Of a stretch of 18,964 nucleotides of DNA, positions 13,268 to 18,231 are shown in pieces. The notes beneath the pieces are model-generated. The model was not told where the DNA came from and did not search any database. It saw nothing but the letters and a program-made list of their open reading frames with translations. Each line of letters opens with the position of its first letter. The first letter of the stretch is position 1. The stretch comes from Pseudomonadota bacterium (GTDB lineage: Bacteria; Pseudomonadota; Alphaproteobacteria; Rs-D84). Where the stretch lies: the NCBI GenBank assembly GCA_009781955.1, contig WQUT01000078.1, positions 1 to 18,964 of the forward strand. The letters run 5' to 3'. The position numbers were made by a program, and so were the translations under genes.

Positions 13268-14107
13268 ATGCATATGAAATCAAAACAAGCTTTTTTTACG
13301 GCGTTGGGCGGGCGGGTTCGGTTTACAAGGGGTTGCTATAATATAACCAGCGATCCCGTTTGGCTGGCGGCATTCGCGGCCACCGGCCACCAACCAACGA
13401 CCACCAACCAACGACCACCAACCAACGACCACCAACCAACGACCAACGACCACCGACCAACGACCACCGACCAACGACCAGCGACCAACGACCAAAAAGT
13501 TCTGGATGTCGGCGTTGGAACCGGGGGGGCGGCGCTGTGCCTCTTGGAATATTCGCCGGGGCTGAAAGTCACCGGAATTGATATTTCCGAATCCATGCTG
13601 GCCGAATGCGCCGGAAACGCCGCGCTGAACGGGCGGGCGATAGAGCTTATTCACGCCGATATTATGAATTGGCGCACCAGCCGGACATTTGACATTGTCA
13701 TTACAAATCCGCCGTATTTCAAAGGAACTCCGCGGAAAGGAAAAGATGGGGAAGGGAATATTCATCATAATATCAATCTTTATGATTGGACCAGAGCCAG
13801 CCTGAAACGCGCGCGGCCGCGGGGACGTTTTTATTGCATCACCGACGCGCGCGCGACAGTGGAAATTATCGCCGCATTGCGCGACGGCCGGGCGGGCGAG
13901 GTGACGATTATTCCGCTGTTCGGCAGTCACGTAGGGGCAAATAATTATTTGCCCCTACAAAAGTTCCAAAGCGCGGAACGGATTTTGATCTCCGCGCGGC
14001 CGGGCGCGCGCGGCGGGACGAAAATCCTGGCCGGAATGTCAATGAATGATGAAAGAATCCTGCGCATGGAAACCGAGTTAAATCAAATCTTAAATCATAA
14101 ATCGTAA
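13268..14107 (+). CDS. TrmN6-like N6-adenine methyltransferase (COG4123) with two in-frame repeat insertions
   Basis: Rossmann-fold SAM-dependent methyltransferase of the YfiC/TrmN6 type, which methylates A37 of tRNA1(Val) in E. coli. The N-terminal LGGRVRFTRG...SDPVWLAAF is typical. Motif I is VLDVGVGTGGAALCLL, followed by VTGIDIS and ENAALNG-like AGNAALNGRAIEL. The catalytic NPPYF lies near residue 148 and is characteristic of N6-adenine enzymes. Two segments are foreign: 36 residues of QPTTTNQ/RPPTNDH heptapeptides between FAATG and KVLDVG (array 13387-13494), and VGANNYLPL from a perfect palindrome at 13931-13958. The C-terminus (NQILNHKS) and stop come from an AAATC-type array. The start may be ATG 13268 or 13274. 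It is divergent from the membrane protein gene. Confidence 0.82.
   Translation: MHMKSKQAFFTALGGRVRFTRGCYNITSDPVWLAAFAATGHQPTTTNQRPPTNDHQPTTNDHRPTTTDQRPATNDQKVLDVGVGTGGAALCLLEYSPGLKVTGIDISESMLAECAGNAALNGRAIELIHADIMNWRTSRTFDIVITNPPYFKGTPRKGKDGEGNIHHNINLYDWTRASLKRARPRGRFYCITDARATVEIIAALRDGRAGEVTIIPLFGSHVGANNYLPLQKFQSAERILISARPGARGGTKILAGMSMNDERILRMETELNQILNHKS
13387..13494. repeat. CCAACGA/CCACCAA heptamer array inside the methyltransferase gene
   Basis: Fifteen consecutive 7-bp units (13387-13491) plus CCA. The first eight alternate CCACCAA and CCAACGA, and later ones are CCAACGA with CCACCGA or CCAGCGA. Fifteen units are 105 bases, exactly 35 codons, so the insertion keeps the frame. It lies just upstream of the SAM-binding motif I. 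Confidence 0.92.
13931..13958. repeat. Perfect 28-bp palindrome inside the methyltransferase gene
   Basis: GTAGGGGCAAATAA is followed directly by its reverse complement TTATTTGCCCCTAC. It is translated in frame as VGANNYLPL. It is unlike the heptamer arrays and matches a palindrome type (GTAGGGGC...GCCCCTAC) known as a dispersed repeat in various bacteria. Confidence 0.88.
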
Positions 14108-14112
14108 ATCGT
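14079..14112. repeat. AAATC-type array at the 3' end of the methyltransferase gene
   Basis: TTAAATCAAATCTTAAATCA then TAAATCGTAAATCG. It is the same family as the arrays at 1212, 1508, 2711 and 2904. The TAA stop codon of the methyltransferase (14105-14107) is part of it, so the last residues (ILNHKS) are repeat-encoded. Confidence 0.75.
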
Positions 14113-14127
14113 GGATCCCCGCGGGCC

Positions 14128-14157
14128 TTGACATCACCCCCGTCGGGGCAGTATAGT
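14128..14157 (+). promoter_or_regulatory. Promoter of the M23 peptidase gene (near-leaderless transcript)
   Basis: TTGACA (14128-14133, perfect) and TATAGT (14152-14157) are 18 bases apart. Transcription would start near 14164, only about 3 bases before the ATG at 14167. The short palindrome CCCCCGTCGGGG lies in the spacer. Confidence 0.75.
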
Positions 14158-14166
14158 TCGGAAACC

Positions 14167-15432
14167 ATGTTTAGATTTGCAGGATTTTCTTCGGTCTGGG
14201 CGTTAATCACCGCGCCGTTCCGCGCCATTTGGCGCCTGATAGTCCGATTTTTCCCCGAACGCGACGTCACGATAATCTCTAACAAGGGGGATTTGACGTC
14301 ATATCATCAGAGCTCTTTCTGGTATTTCGCCAGGACAATGGGCAAGGTTGTTTTGGTCGCATGGGCTTTCTGGGCGACATATACCTTTATTTACCACCGG
14401 CCCATGCTGCAATCCCGCACGCGCCAACTGGAAGAGGCCCGCGCCCAGCATGCCCGCCAGATGAGCGATTTGGGAACATACTATCAAAAATTCTCGGACC
14501 TGAACCGCGATATGAACGTCATTGACGACCAAATCCTGAACAGCAAAAAGCTGACGCCGGCAGAGGCGGACGCGCTGTTGAAAAAACGCCTGAACACCTG
14601 GGCGCAGCTGGATTTTCTCCAAGCAAAGCTGAGCGAGATATTCACAAATGCAAGGTATGAGCCGGAAATAACCAAGATGTCCGACCTGTCGCTGAACTAT
14701 GACCTGACGAACGAGGAAAACAAGCAGCTGCGCGCGCAAAACGCCCAGATGGAATCCGCAATGCAGAAAATATACGACGCGGATTCCCAAATCATAAGCT
14801 ATGTGACGCAGCTGGCCGATGACAAGACCGGCGCGCTGGACAAAGAACTGAAAAAAATCAGCGGAACTTTGGCGTCTCTGGGGCTGAATAACGCCGCGCT
14901 GGCGGAAAGGGCCGCGCGCATCAGCAATCCGACGGTCGGGTCCGCGATTCCGCCCATAATACTGGCCCAGGATATGGACCCAAAGTATCAGCAGCTGGCG
15001 AACAAGATAGGCCTGTGGCAGGGGCTGATGCGCGCCGACTCTATGCTGCCCGTCGGCGCGCCGGTGAACAATCCAAAGATTACGTCCGCATTCGGCGTGC
15101 GCGAAGACCCCATAGACGGGGGCACGCGCCGGCATACCGGCATAGACTTTGTGGGGACGGTCGGAACGCCGCTGTTCTCGGTCGCGCCCGGACGCGTGAT
15201 AGAGGTCGGCGAACGCAGCGGCTATGGGCACACCGTAGAGATTGATCACGGAATGGGATTCACCACGCTGTATGCGCATCTGTCCAAGGCGAACGTGGCC
15301 AAGGGCGACTGGGTAGAGGCCAAGGACGTCGTCGGATTCGGCGGCAGTTCGGGGCGATCCACCGGCCCGCACCTGCATTACGAAATCAGATACAACAACA
15401 CGCCGTTCAATCCGTATAGCTTTGTAAAATAG
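14167..15432 (+). CDS. M23 family (LytM-type) peptidoglycan endopeptidase, membrane-anchored
   Basis: This 421-residue protein has an N-terminal cytoplasmic segment and one membrane helix (about residues 60-77, VVLVAWAFWATYTFIY). A periplasmic coiled coil (about 80-260) follows, then a C-terminal LytM domain (about 295-420). The zinc ligands are intact: HTGID gives His323 and Asp327, HLHYEI gives His404 with His402 before it, and YAHL adds the conserved His near 370. Such proteins cut peptide cross-links during shape control or division. The bactofilin gene 99 bases downstream matches the known M23-bactofilin partnership in cell-shape modules. ATG 14167 is preferred: the longer frame beginning with TTG at 14128 would start inside the -35 box. 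No Shine-Dalgarno sequence fits, so the mRNA is probably leaderless. Confidence 0.88.
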   Translation: MFRFAGFSSVWALITAPFRAIWRLIVRFFPERDVTIISNKGDLTSYHQSSFWYFARTMGKVVLVAWAFWATYTFIYHRPMLQSRTRQLEEARAQHARQMSDLGTYYQKFSDLNRDMNVIDDQILNSKKLTPAEADALLKKRLNTWAQLDFLQAKLSEIFTNARYEPEITKMSDLSLNYDLTNEENKQLRAQNAQMESAMQKIYDADSQIISYVTQLADDKTGALDKELKKISGTLASLGLNNAALAERAARISNPTVGSAIPPIILAQDMDPKYQQLANKIGLWQGLMRADSMLPVGAPVNNPKITSAFGVREDPIDGGTRRHTGIDFVGTVGTPLFSVAPGRVIEVGERSGYGHTVEIDHGMGFTTLYAHLSKANVAKGDWVEAKDVVGFGGSSGRSTGPHLHYEIRYNNTPFNPYSFVK

Positions 15433-15514
15433 GGACTGGGCACTAGGCATTAGGCACTAGTGGGAAATACTAACAATAAAACTAATGCCTAGTCACTAAT
15501 GCCTAGTGCCTAGA
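15433..15514. repeat. GGCACTA-type heptamer foldback between the M23 gene and the bactofilin gene
   Basis: The left arm has GGCACTA GGCATTA GGCACTA (about 15439-15459). The right arm (15481-15513) has TAATGCC TAGTCAC TAATGCC TAGTGCC. The loop is TGGGAAATACTAACAATAAA. TAG occurs in every frame of both strands. It ends just before the GGAGG of the bactofilin gene. Confidence 0.85.
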
Positions 15515-15531
15515 AACCGGAGGTTTTTATC

Positions 15532-15873
15532 ATGTTCGCATTTACTAATTCCAAAGAAAAGGCCAGCCCGACAATCATCGGCGCGGGCGCGAAATTCACC
15601 GGCGACATTCGGGCCGAGCATATCATCCAGATCCACGGAACGGTTCAGGGCAACGTAAACGCCGACACCGTTATCATCGGCCGCGGCGGCGTGGTGACGG
15701 GCAGCGTGCACTCGCGCGAGTTCTTTCTGCACGGGCATATGGACGGACCGGCGACGACCGATACCGCGAACATTTTTCCAGAGGCGACAATGACCGGCGC
15801 GCTGTCGTATTTCAAACTGAACATCACCAACAACGACGGCCTGGAATGCAGGCTGGTGAAGAGGAAAAAGTAA
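15532..15873 (+). CDS. Bactofilin family cytoskeletal protein
   Basis: This 113-residue protein is a right-handed beta-helix polymer subunit (bactofilin/CcmA, formerly DUF583). It shows the short-turn repeats SPTIIGAGAKFTGDIRAE, IIQIHGTVQGNVNADTVIIG, GGVVTGSVHSREFFLHG. The N-terminal FAFTNS may be membrane-associating. Bactofilins assemble without nucleotide and localise peptidoglycan enzymes; the M23 gene directly upstream fits that role. GGAGG lies about 8 bases before the ATG. The length is typical for a small bactofilin. Confidence 0.9.
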   Translation: MFAFTNSKEKASPTIIGAGAKFTGDIRAEHIIQIHGTVQGNVNADTVIIGRGGVVTGSVHSREFFLHGHMDGPATTDTANIFPEATMTGALSYFKLNITNNDGLECRLVKRKK

Positions 15874-16034
15874 TTAGTCATTGGTCCTTGGTCGTTGGTC
15901 GTTGGTCGTTGGTAAAATTGTTTAGGTTGGAACATACCAATGACAAACGACCAAGGACCAACGACTAACGACCAACGACCAATGACTAATGACCAACGAC
16001 TAACGACCAACGACCAATGACTAACGACCAACGA
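15874..16034. repeat. GGTCGTT/GACCAAC foldback between the bactofilin gene and rpiB
   Basis: The left arm (15874-15913) is TTAGTCATTGGTCCTTGGTC followed by GTTGGTC units. The right arm (15937-16034) has about 13 inverted units (ACGACCA, ATGACTA, ACGACTA). The loop is AAAATTGTTTAGGTTGGAAC. It fills the spacer. This is the same unit family as the in-gene arrays at 6079 and 13387, but here with both arms. Confidence 0.88.
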
Positions 16035-16055
16035 CTGCGAGCGGAGGCGAGCGAC

Positions 16056-16502
16056 ATGAATAAAAACATTTCTAAAATCTATATCTCATCCGACCATCGC
16101 GGCGTGGGGCTGAAGCTGTATCTGACCGAGATGCTGTCCGCGCAGAATTACCACGTGGTGAACATGGGCGTGGACGATCCGAATACGATGGCGGATTTCC
16201 CAGAGGTTACGAAATGGGTGACCGACGAAATGCTGAATGATAAAAACGCGCGCGGCATCGTCATCTGCGGCACAGGGGCAGGGGCCCAGATCGCCGCGAA
16301 CCGGTTCCGCCATATCCGCGCCAGCCGCTGCGACCGCCCGGAGAGTGCGCGCGAAGACCGCTTTCACGACGACATCAACGTCCTGGCGTTCGGCGCGGAC
16401 GAAATTGATCCAGAGGTTGCGATGCTGTGCACGCTGGCATTTCTGGAATCGCCGTTTGACGCCATAGACCGCCGCATCAGACGATTGAAAGAAATTTCGT
16501 AA
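16056..16502 (+). CDS. rpiB: Ribose-5-phosphate isomerase B (RpiB/LacAB family)
   Basis: RpiB interconverts ribose 5-phosphate and ribulose 5-phosphate in the pentose phosphate pathway. The 148 residues (family about 145-150) carry YISSDHRGVGLK, DFPE, the catalytic Cys71 in VICGTGAGAQIAANRF, IRASRC, and His104 in DRFHDDINVLAFGAD. DHRG replaces the more common DHAG. The start at 16056 is set by GGAGG at 16043-16047, 8 bases upstream; the longer frame from 16017 would only translate repeat sequence. Transcription is probably shared with the bactofilin gene unless the intervening foldback terminates it. Confidence 0.9.
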   Translation: MNKNISKIYISSDHRGVGLKLYLTEMLSAQNYHVVNMGVDDPNTMADFPEVTKWVTDEMLNDKNARGIVICGTGAGAQIAANRFRHIRASRCDRPESAREDRFHDDINVLAFGADEIDPEVAMLCTLAFLESPFDAIDRRIRRLKEIS

Positions 16503-16539
16503 AATTTACTACGCTGGTTCTCACATACCCGGGGATTTG

Positions 16540-16717
16540 ACTACCCCGGAAAACTAAGGCGGCAGCACCCAGCCGCCAAGTTTTCCTCCCCTTCTGCGAA
16601 GGGGAACTCGCGCTCATTTGTTTAAAAATTTGAACGCGCAGAATTGCCCTTCTCAGAAGGGCCGGAAAGCCGGAAGCCGCGCTTTCTTGCGGGCGACCTT
16701 GGCTTTCCGGGGTAGTC
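16540..16717. repeat. Multi-hairpin intergenic element, copy 4
   Basis: It runs GACTACCCCGG to CCGGGGTAGTC. The first arm is AAAACT..GGCGGC with GCCGCC.AGTTTT. The cores are CCCCTTCTGCGAAGGGG and GCCCTTCTCAGAAGGGC. The central stem region is GCGCTCATTT...AAATTTGAACGCGC. The last arm is GGAAAGCC/GGCTTTCC enclosing GGAAGCCGC and GCGGGCGACC. It lies between convergent rpiB and olsB, and no other feature is visible in that 257-base gap. Confidence 0.88.
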
Positions 16718-16759
16718 ATTTTGATCTGCAAAAACCAAACACAAATTAGTTCAAGCAAA

Positions 16760-17653
16760 TCAGGACTTCATCAAAAACCGCGAAACCGTGGCGAAGTTGG
16801 TTATGGGATGCAGCAAGGTTTTTCCGAATTTTTTCCATGCGCCCGGCTCTATGCCCAGATGCGCGAATGCGTTTTCATTTCCCGCAAAGTGTTTTTGATA
16901 CACCTTTTTAATATTCTTGGTTTGCAGTATCACCATCACGACATAGGAATTCTGGGCGATGTCGGTTGACACGCCGTTCCCGAACGTCGCGCCCAGGTTC
17001 AGGTAACCCTTTAACAGCGGCGTCATTTCCGCGCGCGCCATCTGGCGGTCAACGAAATCGCGCGGCAGTATTTTCATGCGCGACAGCCGGGGGTCCAGGC
17101 CTTTTTCCTCCATCGCCTCTTTCACAACGGCGGCGCGCAAAGACCGCGGTGCCAGGTGGTTGTAGTAAAGGTATGATATCGCCTGGGCGCTGGCCGCGGG
17201 GTTCAGCCCCACCCAGCTGCAGAGTCCAAACAGCAAAACGATTTTGTTATTGAATACATAGTCGCACATGCCCAGCCACAGCATGCTCATCGCCAGCGGA
17301 TTGTCGCGGTATTCGCGCGCAACGCAGGCCCGCGATATTTCTATTATGTTCCCGCGGATTTTTCTTATCTTGCTGATATCGTATTCGTCTTCGGAATAAA
17401 ATCCGTCCATTTTTTCGGCCGCATTGCGATCAATAATGCGGTATGTCGCGATGATCCGCCCGTCGTGAAACACCGCCATATAGTCGGCGGCGGCATCGTA
17501 ACGGTCGTATTCTTCGCGCAGTTTCTGCTGTTCATTGGTTGGTTTGAATCCTTCCTCTTCCACAAACACGTCATAGCGCAGGCGGCGGACGCGGCGGCGT
17601 TCGTCTTCCGTCATCGCCAAACGGACCTCGTAATCTTGAACTTGGATTGACAT
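16760..17653 (-). CDS. olsB: OlsB-like ornithine/acyl-ACP N-acyltransferase (GNAT fold)
   Basis: OlsB transfers a 3-hydroxyacyl group from ACP to ornithine to form lyso-ornithine lipid. The 297-residue protein shows the family blocks: RRLRYDVFVEEEG near residue 24, RIIATYRIID, GFYSEDEYDIS, EISRACVAREYRDN, a mid region FGLCSWVGLNP...AISYLYYNHLAP, and TPLLKGYLNLGATFGNG with AQNSYVV near 212-245. The related acyltransferase-hemolysin family is the alternative. The partner OlsA (phosphate acyltransferase) is not in the window. I prefer ATG 17653 (MSIQVQDYEV), with GGGGGG about 11 bases upstream; the longer frame to 17731 adds an unconserved tail. Confidence 0.8.
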   Translation of the reverse strand: MSIQVQDYEVRLAMTEDERRRVRRLRYDVFVEEEGFKPTNEQQKLREEYDRYDAAADYMAVFHDGRIIATYRIIDRNAAEKMDGFYSEDEYDISKIRKIRGNIIEISRACVAREYRDNPLAMSMLWLGMCDYVFNNKIVLLFGLCSWVGLNPAASAQAISYLYYNHLAPRSLRAAVVKEAMEEKGLDPRLSRMKILPRDFVDRQMARAEMTPLLKGYLNLGATFGNGVSTDIAQNSYVVMVILQTKNIKKVYQKHFAGNENAFAHLGIEPGAWKKFGKTLLHPITNFATVSRFLMKS

Positions 17654-17761
17654 GGTTGCATTTCCCCCCTTTTTGTTACGAGAGGATAATAAAATGAAGG
17701 CGGCGGGTTTTGTATAGGATACATTCCCCATCGTTGCGGGAAGATGAATCTAAAAAATACC

Positions 17762-17789
17762 TTGAATCCCGGCCTAAAGTATATATAAT
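17762..17789 (+). promoter_or_regulatory. Promoter of tRNA-Thr
   Basis: TTGAAT (17762-17767) and a perfect TATAAT (17784-17789) with a 16-base spacer. Transcription would begin about 3 bases before the mature tRNA 5' end. Confidence 0.75.
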
Positions 17790-17798
17790 GCAGTTCGC

Positions 17799-17875
17799 GC
17801 CGGCATAGCTCAGTTGGCCAGAGCATCTGATTTGTAATCAGAGGGTCGGGGGTTCAAATCCCTCTGCCGGCACCA
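17799..17875 (+). tRNA. tRNA-Thr (anticodon TGT)
   Basis: Complete cloverleaf of 77 bases. The acceptor stem is GCCGGCA/TGCCGGC, the D-arm GCTCAGTTGGCCAGAGC, the anticodon stem TCTGA/TCAGA around loop TTTGTAA with anticodon TGT at the centre, and the T-arm GGGGGTTCAAATCCCTC. The discriminator is A and the 3' CCA is encoded. It reads ACA threonine codons. Confidence 0.95.
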
Positions 17876-17975
17876 CCCTTCGCTGCTGCGCAGCTTCGGG
17901 TGGCTTCGCCGCCCGAATAGCGAGCAAGTGTACAGCGAAGGAGTGCCACCCGTAGCCTTGGCGTAGGGTGGCGGG
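17873..17975. repeat. Palindromic GC-rich repeat directly after the tRNA
   Basis: CCACCCTTCGCTG, CGGGTGGCTTCGCCGCCCG, CAGCGAAGGAGTGCCACCCG and GCGTAGGGTGGCGGG form several overlapping inverted repeats. The TTCGCT...GCTACG flavour recalls a piece at 10491-10517 in lpxB. It starts inside the CCA end of the tRNA. Confidence 0.6.
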
Positions 17976-17983
17976 ATATAATA

Positions 17984-18229
17984 ATGTTTTACGTCTATAT
18001 TCTTAAAAGCATAGAATTCCCGGAACAAAAATATACTGGTTTTTCTTCCGATTTAAAACAACGGCTAAAAGATCATAATAACGGAAAGTCAAAACACACC
18101 AGCAAATATGCCCCTTGGGAATTAGTATGTTATTTTGGATTTGTAAAAGAACAAACCGCCAAAGATTTTGAACTATATTTAAAATCTGGCTCTGGTCAAG
18201 CTTTTGTAAACAAAAGATTTTGGAATTAG
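17984..18229 (+). CDS. GIY-YIG domain protein (small, UPF0213-like)
   Basis: This 81-residue protein is a single GIY-YIG nuclease domain. FYVYILKS is the first strand, KYTGFSSDLKQRLKDHNNG carries the second motif (YTG in place of YIG) and the conserved Arg, and the C-terminal FELYLKSGSGQAFVNKRFW is typical of the short stand-alone family. The catalytic role in DNA cleavage is inferred. The gene is much more AT-rich than its surroundings and lies between a tRNA-adjacent repeat and an unknown gene. No clear Shine-Dalgarno sequence is visible. Confidence 0.85.
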   Translation: MFYVYILKSIEFPEQKYTGFSSDLKQRLKDHNNGKSKHTSKYAPWELVCYFGFVKEQTAKDFELYLKSGSGQAFVNKRFWN

Positions 18230-18231
18230 CA

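Noticed and set aside
13387..13494. Possible CRISPR array
   Set aside because: Units are 7 bp in direct succession without spacers and lie inside a methyltransferase frame. There is no cas gene.
14128..14166. TTG start of the M23 gene
   Set aside because: The TTG is part of a perfect -35 box TTGACA, so it cannot be on the transcript from that promoter.
14299..15450. Long minus-strand ORF (383 residues) opposite the M23 gene
   Set aside because: Shadow of a GC-biased coding sequence. The plus-strand frame carries the complete LytM domain with its zinc ligands.
16017..16055. Longer N-terminus of RpiB from 16017
   Set aside because: It would translate GACCAAC repeat, and GGAGG is correctly spaced for ATG 16056.
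17810..18028. Minus-strand ORF of 72 residues ending RQRDLNPRPSDYKSDALAN
   Set aside because: It is the antisense reading of tRNA-Thr and the adjacent repeat. The RDLNPRPSDYKSDAL peptide is the well-known spurious translation of tRNA genes.
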